A stretch of 64,000 nucleotides of DNA from positions 62,001 to 126,000 of the forward strand of contig LVWS01000018.1 of NCBI GenBank assembly GCA_002083365.1, read 5' to 3'. Position 1 is the first letter of the stretch. Each line of letters opens with the position of its first letter. The DNA comes from Nitrospira sp. SG-bin1. GTDB taxonomy: Bacteria; Nitrospirota; Nitrospiria; Nitrospirales; Nitrospiraceae. Below the pieces are notes generated by a model. It saw only the letters and a program-made list of their open reading frames with translations. It made no database searches and had not been told where the DNA came from. This document shows positions 9,089-17,794 of this stretch, piece by piece. The position numbers were made by a program, and so were the translations under genes.

Positions 9089-9670
9089 TTATTCGGTCAG
9101 CGTCGCAACTGGATCTTGAGCCATGGACTTTACGTATTCCTCTTTCCATTGTTTCATTACATGACCGTCTCCATTGAGGAGACGAACACCGCCGTCCGCT
9201 GTGTACTCTGCCTCGGATAAAAGACTTCCGTTCTCATCGACAAGACGATACCCACCCGCACTGGCCACAATGATGGCACGACGCTCGACAACTCCATGGC
9301 GCTCATAGGTGACTATTGCCGCATCACCCGAAGAAGTCCATCGAACAATGGTTTCACCTAAGATAGCCACCTTTGTTCCGTCACTGTCTACATCCGAAGC
9401 CTTGATGGGGCTTTCACCCGTCCAAAAGTGCATCGAGTTGAAGATGAACATGTCCAGCAGCGCCGAGAATTGGTACGCCGGGATGATAATCATGCCGAAG
9501 AAGACGATTTCCTTCATCCATTTATCGTTGATTTGGCCGCTGCCTTTGACATTGCTGTTCCAGTGATAGACATTCCTCGTAAGATTGAACGGACCATAGC
9601 AGGCGGTACTCATCGTCATAACACTCAGCAACGCCGTCGTGGCAACAATTCGCTGACCGAATCTGCTCAT
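9089..9670 (-). CDS. DUF3332 family putative lipoprotein
   Basis: 193 aa. The N-terminus is a signal sequence ending near STAC (residue 24), a possible lipidation cysteine. DUF3332 features follow: CYGPFNLTRNVYHWN, GQINDKWMKEIVFFGMIIIPAYQFSALLDMFIFNSM and FWTG. One or two hydrophobic stretches lie at residues 53-75. The ribosome-binding site AAAGGAGAAGAGG is strong. The function of the family is not known. Confidence 0.75.
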   Translation of the reverse strand: MSRFGQRIVATTALLSVMTMSTACYGPFNLTRNVYHWNSNVKGSGQINDKWMKEIVFFGMIIIPAYQFSALLDMFIFNSMHFWTGESPIKASDVDSDGTKVAILGETIVRWTSSGDAAIVTYERHGVVERRAIIVASAGGYRLVDENGSLLSEAEYTADGGVRLLNGDGHVMKQWKEEYVKSMAQDPVATLTE

Positions 9671-10227
9671 CCTCTTCTCCTTTCATCAAAATAATCGTGC
9701 TGCCTCACTCGAGTGCAGCCCCCATCTAGCACAATCTGAAATAGGGCTCAAGCTGTTCCAGATGACGACCGGCGAGAGACAAGCGATGCGTTTGAACCAT
9801 AGCGGGAAAAACAGTTCTTGGCCTGTCGTGTTTTGTTGTTGTGGGATAGAACTTTCATTCCAAGGAACGTCCGGATGGAGACCTGCCTCATCACGTCTTC
9901 CCAGTTCTCCAGACTGCCTGCCGCACATCATGCTGCCTGGATACAAGGTTTCGTCCTGCCATGATTTCCATTCTGATGGGAATCACAAACGAGAAGTCCA
10001 AGAATGACCACCAGGTAGGCTGTGACGTCCGAAGATCCCCCTACCCGTCAAGCATTGGCGTTTCCTTCTCGCATCAGCCCTTGCCGATAAAACCATATTC
10101 TATCCTTAAGCAGGTATCTAAAATGTTCCTTTCTATCATATGGGTCTGAAGCTGCACCGACGAGGACGCCTTGGAGCCATGATCTTTTGTGCTTTCTCCG
10201 AGACATCAGTTTCTTTCCGTAAAAGGC
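9671..10227. other. Intergenic region without a convincing gene
   Basis: About 550 bases between the divergent DUF3332 gene and the small secreted-protein gene at 10291. Only short overlapping frames with no family features or good ribosome-binding sites are present. The right end leads into a sigma-54-like promoter. Confidence 0.5.
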
Positions 10228-10243
10228 TGGCAGGCATTCTGCA
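10228..10243 (+). promoter_or_regulatory. Sigma-54-like -24/-12 promoter
   Basis: TGGCAGGCATTCTGCA matches the sigma-54 consensus TGGCAC-N5-TTGCW with GG and GC separated by exactly ten bases. It lies 48 bases upstream of the ATG at 10291. No activator site was identified by eye. Confidence 0.55.
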
Positions 10244-10290
10244 TTGTAGCCACAGCTCTAATTCATGATGACAAAATGGAGGAGGATGCG

Positions 10291-10662
10291 ATGAACGTGA
10301 CAGGAATCTTGCTGATTGCATTCTGTTGGTTTTCGCTTTCTTTGTTTCCACCGGCCCATGCCCAACGTCAGGGCAGCCAACATGAGGCGGCCGGTATCCT
10401 GAACAACCTCCCCTCCGATGTCCTGGCAAAGGTTCAAGCCTTGGCACAGATTCTTCAACAGGGCCTCAAAGACGGGAAAATCTCGGACATCGATATTCAA
10501 CAAGGCGTGACGTCCGGACAACTGGGGGAAAAGTTGAAACAGCTGAGTCCTGAGGCCGCTCGGCTCCTCGAAGAGATCACCGATGCGTCAAGACAGGGAA
10601 GGGGACCAGGAGAAGAAAGCTTGATACCATTGATGGGAGGATTGAGTGTCTCACCGCCATAA
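10291..10662 (+). CDS. Small secreted hypothetical protein
   Basis: 123 aa beginning at an ATG after GGAGGATGCG. It has a signal peptide (MNVTGILLIAFCWFSLSLFPPAHA) and a helical mature part rich in L, Q and K (DVLAKVQALAQILQQGLKDGK, EKLKQLSPEAARLLEEI). No family recognised. A sigma-54-like promoter directly upstream and the similar sequence before the nearby VPLP-CTERM gene suggest regulated expression. The longer frame starting at 10189 has no signal peptide at its N-terminus and is not preferred. Confidence 0.6.
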   Translation: MNVTGILLIAFCWFSLSLFPPAHAQRQGSQHEAAGILNNLPSDVLAKVQALAQILQQGLKDGKISDIDIQQGVTSGQLGEKLKQLSPEAARLLEEITDASRQGRGPGEESLIPLMGGLSVSPP

Positions 10663-11042
10663 CATGCAATGATAACCTAACCTGGCTCTATCGGCACTGA
10701 ATGCAAGGGAAATTCCATCAAACCTCTGTATGGACATAATGATCGGGTAACCGGGAAGATATCCGACATATCGTTGAAACCGGAGGGAGTAGGAGGAGTA
10801 GGATTGGAAAGGAAACGATGGGCCCTTCCGCTACGAGCGCGCAGACAGGTGGCCGAACCATGAATCAACCGATCAATATCAAAGCGTCTTCACGACGCCA
10901 GGCATGAAGTGATGGGCTACTTCTCGTATCCACCATTCGCACTCGCATATGCACATGTGGACAATGTTGTACGAATAGACATAGTGGGAACCACAAGTCC
11001 TCATTATTATCTTATTTATCCATATCTTAGTGTTATCGTTGC
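10663..11042. other. Intergenic region upstream of VPLP-CTERM gene
   Basis: About 380 bases with locally AT-rich sequence near 11010-11040 and no credible gene. It likely holds regulatory sequence for the gene at 11101. Confidence 0.5.
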
Positions 11043-11058
11043 TGGTCTATGATTTGCT
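11043..11058 (+). promoter_or_regulatory. Possible sigma-54 promoter before VPLP-CTERM gene
   Basis: TGGTCTATGATTTGCT keeps the GG and GC dinucleotides ten bases apart and the TTTGCT half, but the -24 half is imperfect. It is 43 bases upstream of the ATG at 11101. Many PEP-CTERM genes are known to use sigma-54 with PrsK/PrsR-type systems. Confidence 0.45.
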
Positions 11059-11100
11059 TATAACGCTTTGTTCTGTCGCCCGCTGGGAAGGAGCGAGGTT

Positions 11101-11748
11101 ATGTCCATGAAGACGCAATGGCTTAGGAAAGGATTTTCACTCACGGCTGCAATGGTGTGTGCCCTCTCGATTCCTATCGGGTCTTCACAAGCGGCGCTTG
11201 TGACCTATTCATTCACCGGCATGACAGACGCTCCCACCGCCCTCACAGTGTTCGGATCATTTCAATTTGACAATGCAACCGGTGGAACCGGTGGCGTCTA
11301 CAATGGCGCAGTCAGAGGCTTCAGTCTAACGATTGGAGATTATACGTCCACCTTTGCTCCAGGCATCAATGGTGTACAAATTTCCCGCAATAGTGATTTG
11401 GGAGGGGGGCTCAGCGGCGATCGCTGGAAACTCGTGTCAGCTGCTACCGGTCCCGAGCTCGGTGGCACAGTGCCGTTTAGTTTTGACCTTCATCTTGACC
11501 GTGAGGGAGGAGGGCTGTTTGTCAACACCGCTCTTCAAGATCCGCCAAGTTTTGGTAGTCTGAGCGAGGCCAGGTGGCGGCTCTTTTTTGAAGGACCTCG
11601 CGGTATTCCATTCGCGTTTGTCGGATCGATCGCGAGCCTTACCGCCGTACCGTTGCCGCCGGCGGTTCTTCTCTTTGGCATGGGCCTCATTGCATTGGTC
11701 GGATTAGGTGTGGGCGGATTGCGAAATCTTCGTGCGGGCCAAGGTTGA
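11101..11748 (+). CDS. VPLP-CTERM (PEP-CTERM variant) sorting-signal protein
   Basis: 215 aa. It has a signal peptide (residues 1-33, cleavage after SSQA), a beta-rich middle domain, and a C-terminal sorting signal: VPLPPAVLLFGMGLIALVGL followed by basic residues (RNLRAG). This matches the VPLPA-type variant of the PEP-CTERM signal handled by exosortase, which implies exosortase and an exopolysaccharide system elsewhere in the genome. GGAAGGAGCGAGGTT precedes the ATG. The middle domain (YSFTGMTDAPTALTVFGSFQFD) occurs in other PEP-CTERM proteins but has no known activity. Confidence 0.85.
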   Translation: MSMKTQWLRKGFSLTAAMVCALSIPIGSSQAALVTYSFTGMTDAPTALTVFGSFQFDNATGGTGGVYNGAVRGFSLTIGDYTSTFAPGINGVQISRNSDLGGGLSGDRWKLVSAATGPELGGTVPFSFDLHLDREGGGLFVNTALQDPPSFGSLSEARWRLFFEGPRGIPFAFVGSIASLTAVPLPPAVLLFGMGLIALVGLGVGGLRNLRAGQG

Positions 11749-11908
11749 TCAGACTTTGCTGGTAACGGTCGCGAATCGTCTCTGATTACTCATCGCTGAG
11801 TTTTGATCAGACTTTTCCATCCTCTAAGGAACGAGTTTCTTCTCGATCCTCATTACAAGTCTACCTACGGATGATTTCCTGCTGATCCGACCAGGCGAAA
11901 GAGTTCTC

Positions 11909-12172
11909 TCAATGTTTCGCCTCTTGTTTCTCCGTAGCATGCACGGCACTGGACATGCCGTCTTTACGATCGTTCTTTTCAGTCGATGCCGGAGACTTCG
12001 GGGCGCGGTCATCACGATGATCTCCGACGAGCGCGGCGGCAATCAGCAGCTGAATGCCGATGAGCAGTAAAAAAAGTCCTCCCTTGAGCTGCCCGGTCCC
12101 TTCGGCTAGCGAAAATCGATGTGCGGCGAGCAGGAGGGAAAGCACGGAGAGGACAAGCAAAAAGATCCTCAT
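11909..12172 (-). CDS. Small membrane hypothetical protein
   Basis: 87 aa from an ATG preceded by GAGGTG. Two hydrophobic segments (about residues 2-20 and 31-48) are followed by a charged tail (DHRDDRAPKSPASTEKNDRK). No family recognised. It lies downstream of the M23 peptidase gene on the same strand with a gap of 132 bases, so it may or may not belong to the proteasome operon. Confidence 0.5.
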   Translation of the reverse strand: MRIFLLVLSVLSLLLAAHRFSLAEGTGQLKGGLFLLLIGIQLLIAAALVGDHRDDRAPKSPASTEKNDRKDGMSSAVHATEKQEAKH

Positions 12173-12304
12173 GCTCGGCACCTCGTCCACAAAGGCGATG
12201 ACGACGAGAGTAAGCTGAACGCGGACAGAGGTCAACCGGGAGTTGCGCCCCACGTCTCAGATGGAACTGACAAGACTTCCAGGATGTATCCATTCACGAC
12301 TGAT

Positions 12305-13297
12305 TTAGGGAGCCGGTGAACCGGCACCGGAAGCGGGTAGGACGACAGGCGCGGGGGCTGCTTGTCCCATCCCCCTAAACGGCAGGTCCAGCAGAGCGTA
12401 GGGATTCACACGCGCGCCGTTGAGCTTCACACCCCAATGAAGATGCGGGCCAGTGGCCCGACCAGTAGCTCCCACTTTTCCGACGATCTGCCCGGCTTTT
12501 ACCTGATCGCCATCCTTGACCAGGACTTCGGATAGATGGAAATACATCGAATAGAAACCCAATCCGTGGTCCAGAAACACACCTTTTCCGGAGAAGATAT
12601 GATCGACGGTGAGCCGCACGATGCCGTCGTTCGTGGCAACGACGGGAGTGCCCAGCGGTGCACCGATATCCTCCCCGTTGTGCGGATTCCTCGCCTGGCC
12701 GTTCATGACTCTGACACTGCCGAAAATCCCGGTTCGCTTGCCACTTACCGGCTCCACGAAACCCGGTTGCCATAGTATACTCTCGGAGTCTCTGGCTAAC
12801 GCCTCTTTCACCTGCTCCTGCTCAGTCTTCCATCGCGCCAAGCTTTTTTCATCGAGATCGACCTTGTCTCTTGGTAGCGTAAGATGCTCGACGTGAAATT
12901 TCTCCTTGAGAACTGCCACGCCGTAGCGGAACGTGCGCTTCTGCTCATCCGTTTTCAGTTCGACGAGCAGCTCATGAGTCCCCGGCTCATCCTGCAGGTC
13001 AATCCCGACTAATCCGATAAATCCTTTCGGTTCATCGAGTCGTGGATCGGGGAAGAAACGAACGGAACGTCCAAGAAACGTTCCCCGCACGATCGTAGCC
13101 GGACCATCCATCGGCACTTTGGCCACGACAATTTGCCCTTGTTTGCCACTATAGTGGCCGTCCACCCCTCCGGCAGTCGGCAAAGTGCCCGCCAAGAGCT
13201 CAACCGGAAGAGATCCGGCAAGCAGAATGGCGAGACCGAGTAGACACCGTACAGTTACTAGATGGGTCTGGCAGACCACGAATGATGCTGGCTTCAT
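12305..13297 (-). CDS. M23 family metallopeptidase
   Basis: 330 aa from an ATG that overlaps the pafA stop (ATGA). It has an N-terminal hydrophobic export signal (around residues 12-33), a middle beta-domain, and a C-terminal LytM/M23 domain with HNGEDIGAPLGTPV near residue 210 and HLHWGVKLNG near residue 288, which supply the zinc ligands and catalytic histidine. The middle domain (YSGKQGQIVVAKVP) resembles the N-domain of secreted M23 enzymes. Predicted activity: peptidoglycan endopeptidase in the periplasm. Its tight coupling to the proteasome operon is notable because the two systems act in different compartments. A longer frame reaching 13420 would overlap pafA heavily and is rejected. 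Confidence 0.85.
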   Translation of the reverse strand: MKPASFVVCQTHLVTVRCLLGLAILLAGSLPVELLAGTLPTAGGVDGHYSGKQGQIVVAKVPMDGPATIVRGTFLGRSVRFFPDPRLDEPKGFIGLVGIDLQDEPGTHELLVELKTDEQKRTFRYGVAVLKEKFHVEHLTLPRDKVDLDEKSLARWKTEQEQVKEALARDSESILWQPGFVEPVSGKRTGIFGSVRVMNGQARNPHNGEDIGAPLGTPVVATNDGIVRLTVDHIFSGKGVFLDHGLGFYSMYFHLSEVLVKDGDQVKAGQIVGKVGATGRATGPHLHWGVKLNGARVNPYALLDLPFRGMGQAAPAPVVLPASGAGSPAP

Positions 13298-14685
13298 CGG
13301 TAAAACCGACCTCCCGACACTTGAGAAATCAGTTCCTCGACCCGTCGATTCACCGCGCTGAAGGGATCCATACAGAGAATCGTCTCCTCCCAATAGCCAT
13401 TCAGCTTCAGATACGTCCAATCCACCGTATAGGAACGATTCTTGGCACGGGCGAACCGAATGAAATCCCCACGGACCTTCGCCCTGGTCGTTTGAGGAGG
13501 GGTGGACATGGCTCGCTGGACGGCCTCCTCTTCGACGATTCGCTCGATGAGCCCTCGAGACTCCATCAGGTAATACAACCCGCGTGTGCGTTTCACGTCA
13601 TGGAACTGCAAATCCAGGAGAAACACCCTCGGATCGTCCCACCCGCAATTTTTCTTGTCCACATAGGATTGGATCAGATGCTTCTTCGTCACCCAGTCCA
13701 CCTGGTGGACGAGCTGCATCGGATCTTCCTCCAGCTGCTGGAGCATCCGTTCCCACTTGTTGCACACATCATCCAAGATGGGTTCGTGCGATTGTTGATT
13801 GAGGTACTCTCTCGCCCGCTTGAGATAGGCGAGCTGGATTTCAATGGCGGTCATCTGCCGGCCGTCATCGAGCTTCACCTTTTTCTTCAGTGTGGGATCC
13901 CGCGAGACCTCTCGGATCGCCTTCACAGGGTCTTCAAGTTCCAATCCATGAACCGTGTACCCCTCTTCGATCATCGACAACACGAGCGCGGCGGTTCCCA
14001 CTTTGAGGTAGGTGGCATACTCCGACATGTTGGAATCGCCGACGATGATATGGAGACGCCGATAACGCTCGGCATCCGAATGGGGTTCGTCGCGGGTATT
14101 GATGATGCTTCGAGACGATGTCGTCGAGGATGAGGTCTTCTCGTGAATATGCTGTGCACGCTGTGAGATGAAATACTGCGGCTTCCCGGATACTTTTAAT
14201 ACCTTACCGGCCCCGCTGAACACTTGCCGGGTCACGAAAAACGGAATCAATTGTTCGGTGACTTTCCAGAAATCGACGTCGCGCCGCATGAGGAAGTTTT
14301 CGTGACATCCGTAGGTATTTCCCAAAGAATCCGTGTTGTTCTTGAAAATATAGATTTCCCCGGACAACCCTTCCTCTCGAAGCCGCTCCTCCGCTGCAGG
14401 CAAACAGGCCTCCAATAACCGCTCTCCCGCCTTATCATGGACCACAAGGTCAAGAATGTTGTCGCACTCCGGAGTCGAATATTCGGGATGGCAACCGGTG
14501 TCCTGATAGAACCGCGCCCCGTTGACCAGGAAGGCGTTCGAGGGCCAGCTGTTCGGAATCAGTCCTTCAAAGATGTACCCGAGGACTTTTTCCATGGGGA
14601 GATAAATACGGCCGTTGGGAGAAAAGATGAGGCCGTATTCGTTCTCCAGGCCGAAGATCCGTTGTTTCATAGGGCCGGCAGACAT
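13294..14685 (-). CDS. pafA: Pup ligase PafA
   Basis: 463 aa. It aligns over its whole length with mycobacterial PafA: QRIFGLENEYG at the start (ATP-binding glutamate), FYQDTGCHPEYSTPECD near residue 60 (catalytic aspartate), IYIFKNNTDSLGNTYGCHEN, SIINTRDEPHSDAERYRRLH and VGDSNMSEYATYLKVGT. These distinguish it from Dop, which carries an extra loop after the first strand. It forms an isopeptide bond between the C-terminus of Pup or a Pup-like modifier and substrate lysines. ATG at 14685 has AAGGCGG upstream; ATG at 14670 would match the usual N-terminus more closely. Last proteasome gene before the M23 peptidase. Confidence 0.95.
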   Translation of the reverse strand: MSAGPMKQRIFGLENEYGLIFSPNGRIYLPMEKVLGYIFEGLIPNSWPSNAFLVNGARFYQDTGCHPEYSTPECDNILDLVVHDKAGERLLEACLPAAEERLREEGLSGEIYIFKNNTDSLGNTYGCHENFLMRRDVDFWKVTEQLIPFFVTRQVFSGAGKVLKVSGKPQYFISQRAQHIHEKTSSSTTSSRSIINTRDEPHSDAERYRRLHIIVGDSNMSEYATYLKVGTAALVLSMIEEGYTVHGLELEDPVKAIREVSRDPTLKKKVKLDDGRQMTAIEIQLAYLKRAREYLNQQSHEPILDDVCNKWERMLQQLEEDPMQLVHQVDWVTKKHLIQSYVDKKNCGWDDPRVFLLDLQFHDVKRTRGLYYLMESRGLIERIVEEEAVQRAMSTPPQTTRAKVRGDFIRFARAKNRSYTVDWTYLKLNGYWEETILCMDPFSAVNRRVEELISQVSGGRFYR

Positions 14686-14705
14686 TATGGACCGCCTTCA
14701 GACAG

Positions 14706-14711
14706 ATTATA
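14706..14711 (-). promoter_or_regulatory. Possible internal promoter (-10 TATAAT) before pafA
   Basis: A perfect TATAAT on the minus strand between prcA and pafA, with TTGAAG 15 bases upstream as a weak -35. It is followed shortly by the pafA start. It could give pafA an expression level independent of the main operon promoter. Confidence 0.35.
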
Positions 14712-14759
14712 CGCCGCTCGTCGGATCTTCAACAAAGGAAGCCTCTACGAACGCAGAGG

Positions 14760-15446
14760 TCAAGGAGAGAGGATGCGTCGAACGTCGGCGATCGACAACC
14801 GACGGAACTTTCGGCCGGTACGGGTTCGGTCCAAGACCGCGACTTCCAACCCTTCCGGCTGCAACTTTTGGTTGGCCGTCTGTTCCAATGCCGTGACACA
14901 CAGTTTCAACGCGACGTCCAAGGACGGCGCCTGGCCGGGACTTTTTTCCTTCAGCACGGCTTGCACCGCCTCGGATCGTCCTCCGATCACCGCATAGTTC
15001 TTTTCGTCGATGATGCTGCCATCGAATGAAATTCGATAGATTTCGTTTGGATGATTGTTGCTACCGGTCTGCACCACCAGAATTTCCACTTCGAGCGGCT
15101 TCATTTCCTGGCTGAACACGGTCCCGAGGCTTTGTGAATATCCGTTCGCAAGCGAACGGCCCGTCACATCCTCCCGGCTGTACATGAATCCCCTGAGATC
15201 GGCATGGCGGATGCCCGCCTTTCGAAGATTCTCAAACTCGCTGTATTTGCCGGCTCCGGCAAACGCGATGTTGTCGTAAATTTCAGATACTTTGTGTAGC
15301 GAGACGCTCGGGTTGTCTGCCGTCAGTAGAATGCCATCAACATACTCCATCGCGATGATCGAGCGACCTTTTGCAATTCCCTTCTTGGCATACTCGGCCT
15401 TATCCTGCATCATCTGTTCCGGGGACACGTAATAAGGCATCGGCAT
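14760..15446 (-). CDS. prcA: Proteasome alpha subunit PrcA
   Basis: 228 aa. N-terminal MPMPYYVSPEQMMQDKAEYA followed by RKG-type gate region (YAKKGIAKGRSIIAMEYVDG) is the actinobacterial alpha-subunit pattern; later IYDNIAFAGAGKYSEFENLR and LEVEILVVQTG fit the 20S fold. No catalytic threonine, as expected. One base separates it from the prcB stop and the ribosome-binding site GAGGGAGA lies in the prcB end. Alpha rings gate substrate entry and dock the C-terminus of Mpa. Confidence 0.95.
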   Translation of the reverse strand: MPMPYYVSPEQMMQDKAEYAKKGIAKGRSIIAMEYVDGILLTADNPSVSLHKVSEIYDNIAFAGAGKYSEFENLRKAGIRHADLRGFMYSREDVTGRSLANGYSQSLGTVFSQEMKPLEVEILVVQTGSNNHPNEIYRISFDGSIIDEKNYAVIGGRSEAVQAVLKEKSPGQAPSLDVALKLCVTALEQTANQKLQPEGLEVAVLDRTRTGRKFRRLSIADVRRILSP

Positions 15447-15447
15447 G

Positions 15448-16263
15448 TTACGTCTCCCTCGAACGACGCGCAGTCATCATCTCGTCATACACGGCTCGCA
15501 GCTTGTCATTGGCGACATCGGTGATGCCTTGGTCGGTCACAAACTTGGCGGTCGGATAGATCCCTCGGATGAGATCCGGTCCACCCGTACCCACATCATC
15601 GTCGGCGGCGTTGTAAAGCGACAACAACGCCAGCTTGAGCGCCTCAGACTCGGAAAGATTCCTCCGGAAATGTTCCCTCATCGTATTGCGAGCGTCCTTG
15701 CCTCCGGAACCGATCGCGTGATAATCGGACTCTTCGTAACGCCCGCCCGTGATATCGTACTTGAAGATGCGGCCTTCTCCGCGTTTCAGGTCATACCCCA
15801 CGTACAACGGCATGACGACCAGCCCCTGAAACACCATCGGAAGATTGGCCTTGACCATCTGGCCCAGCTTATTGGCCTTCCCTTCACAGGACAAGGGCAT
15901 GCCTTCCAGTTTTTCGTAATGCTCCAATTCAGTCTGAAATAATTTGGCCATCTCGATGCAGGGGCCGGCCGCTCCGGCAATGGCCATGGCGGACCAGTCA
16001 TCGATCTTGAAGACTTTTTCGATTCGGCGATCTGCGATCTGAAATCCTTCCGTTGCGCGACGGTCCCCGGCGATCACCACCCCATCCTGATACTTGAGCG
16101 CCAGCACAGTCGTGGCAGAAGGGACGGCTATGGATCCAGCGGTGCGCATCTGATCGGCTGCTCCCGCTATTCCATGGCTTCGAAACGCCAATTCCGGATG
16201 ATGTTGTGAGACGAAGTCGAAAAAGCTGGAGTCGTCGTGGTTGGGCAGATAGGGCAACTTCAT
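15448..16263 (-). CDS. prcB: Proteasome beta subunit PrcB (catalytic)
   Basis: 271 aa. The N-terminal 50 residues are a propeptide with SSFFDFVSQHHPEL, similar to the mycobacterial SSFTDFLRRQAPEL. The predicted mature enzyme starts at Thr51 (TTVLALKYQDGVVIAGDRRA) with Asp17, Arg19 and Lys33 of the catalytic site conserved in mature numbering. The residue before the cleavage point is alanine (SA|TT), not the almost universal glycine; the codons are TCT GCC ACG ACT. Bacterial 20S core protease subunit, cytoplasmic. Separated from dop by 24 bases, which leaves no room for a pup gene. Confidence 0.95.
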   Translation of the reverse strand: MKLPYLPNHDDSSFFDFVSQHHPELAFRSHGIAGAADQMRTAGSIAVPSATTVLALKYQDGVVIAGDRRATEGFQIADRRIEKVFKIDDWSAMAIAGAAGPCIEMAKLFQTELEHYEKLEGMPLSCEGKANKLGQMVKANLPMVFQGLVVMPLYVGYDLKRGEGRIFKYDITGGRYEESDYHAIGSGGKDARNTMREHFRRNLSESEALKLALLSLYNAADDDVGTGGPDLIRGIYPTAKFVTDQGITDVANDKLRAVYDEMMTARRSRET

Positions 16264-16287
16264 CGCGATTTTCGAGTCACGTATTCG

Positions 16288-17787
16288 TCAAACTTTGAGT
16301 TTCTCAATCAGTGCATCGACTGAATCGGTGGTATCGAGCAACTCCTTGGTCAACGCCAGCGTCCCGCGATGGGGATCCATCAGCGGCACTTTCTTGATCG
16401 TCGTATTGCCGACCTCGAACAACACCGACGTCCAGCTGGCTCCGTACAAGGCCTTCGCGAATTTACTGGCGCAGCGACCACGGAAATAGGCCCTGGTACC
16501 GGTCGGCGGATTGAACTCCGCTTGCCGAATGTCATCTTCTTCGACGATCCGTTCAATAAGATGGTTACGCTCCAACGTATAGAACAATCCCTTGTCCGGA
16601 CGAACATCATGGTATTGCAGATCCATCAGTTTCATTCGGGGATCATCCCATCCGCAACCTTTCCGCTCCATATACGATTCGATCATGTGCCGCTTGGCAA
16701 CCCAATCCAATGCGTTCACCAACAGCCGCGGATCACGATCGAGCTGATTCAACACTTCCTCCCAGCGGAGCAGCACATCACGGGTCGTGGGACCATGATC
16801 TTGCGAAACATAAAAAGCCTTGGCCGCGCTCAAATACGCCCGCTGGACGGCAAGCGCCGTGGTCGGTCTTCCACCGGCCAATTTCATGGTCTCCTTCACA
16901 TCCAGATCGCGAGACACCTGTTTGATGGCACGAACCGGCTCGTCCAGCTCGAGTTGAGGCAGATCGGCTCCGGACTCAAGCAAGTCCAAGACGATATCTA
17001 ACGTACCCACCTTCAGATAGGTGGAAAGTTCCGCCATATTGGCATCACCTGTGATGACATGGAGTCTCCGAAACCTTGCCGCATCGGCATGCGGCTCGTC
17101 GCGCGTGTTGATGATCGGCCGTTTGACCATCGTATTGAGGTCCATAAGGCACTCGAAAAAGTCGGCGCGCTGTGAGATCTGGTATTCCACCGGACTGGTC
17201 TGATTTTCCGATCCGACCTTTCCGGCTCCGGCGAAGATCGGTCGTGTGACCAGGAACGGCGTCAACACCCGAGCGATCCGGTCGAACGGTACGGATCTCG
17301 AGACCAGATAATTCTCGTGGTATCCATAGCTGTTGCCCTTGCCGTCGGAATTGTTCTTGTACAGCACGTACTGTTCGCTTCCTCTGGCCCGAGCCATGTC
17401 CTGAAGGCAGGTTGCAAGGATGCGCTCTCCGACTCGCTCAAATGCGACGAGCTCTCTGGCGCTCGAGCACTCCGGCGTTGAATATTCCGGATGTGCTCCA
17501 TCGACATACAAGCGTCCGCCGTTTGCCAGGACCTTGTTCAGCTGCCGATTATAGTCCGGATTGGGACGTTCCCGCTCACCGTCCACTTCAAATCCTCGGG
17601 CATCCAAGAGCGGATTTTCGTTCTCGTAATCCCAAAGAGCCCCGGGAGCCGGCAACCCTGGATAATGTCCGATCACGGCGAAGGAACCCGACACGGGGTC
17701 CACCGCGGATGAGTCTTTTGCCGCGATGCCGAACTCGGTTTCCGTGCCAAGTACGCGCATGCGAGTAGTGGATGTATGCTCTGGCAT
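16288..17787 (-). CDS. dop: Depupylase/deamidase Dop
   Basis: 499 aa from the ATG at 17787, seven bases after the mpa stop. Features are RVLGTETEFGIA at the start, an inserted loop (around residues 35-75) typical of Dop and absent from PafA, YVDGAHPEYSTPEC with the catalytic aspartate near residue 93, YVLYKNNSDGKGNSYGYHEN and RPIINTRDEPHADAARFRRLH. Length is close to mycobacterial Dop. Dop removes Pup from substrates and converts C-terminal Gln of Pup to Glu where needed. The longer frame up to 17970 would overlap mpa in another frame and is rejected. Confidence 0.95.
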   Translation of the reverse strand: MPEHTSTTRMRVLGTETEFGIAAKDSSAVDPVSGSFAVIGHYPGLPAPGALWDYENENPLLDARGFEVDGERERPNPDYNRQLNKVLANGGRLYVDGAHPEYSTPECSSARELVAFERVGERILATCLQDMARARGSEQYVLYKNNSDGKGNSYGYHENYLVSRSVPFDRIARVLTPFLVTRPIFAGAGKVGSENQTSPVEYQISQRADFFECLMDLNTMVKRPIINTRDEPHADAARFRRLHVITGDANMAELSTYLKVGTLDIVLDLLESGADLPQLELDEPVRAIKQVSRDLDVKETMKLAGGRPTTALAVQRAYLSAAKAFYVSQDHGPTTRDVLLRWEEVLNQLDRDPRLLVNALDWVAKRHMIESYMERKGCGWDDPRMKLMDLQYHDVRPDKGLFYTLERNHLIERIVEEDDIRQAEFNPPTGTRAYFRGRCASKFAKALYGASWTSVLFEVGNTTIKKVPLMDPHRGTLALTKELLDTTDSVDALIEKLKV

Positions 17788-17794
17788 AGTTTGG

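Noticed and set aside
9762..10007. 81-aa plus-strand frame in the intergenic region
   Set aside because: No start signal, irregular composition and no family features.
13282..14133. 283-aa plus-strand frame opposite pafA
   Set aside because: It is the mirror of a strongly supported gene, with no ribosome-binding site or family features; long antisense frames are common in this GC-rich sequence.
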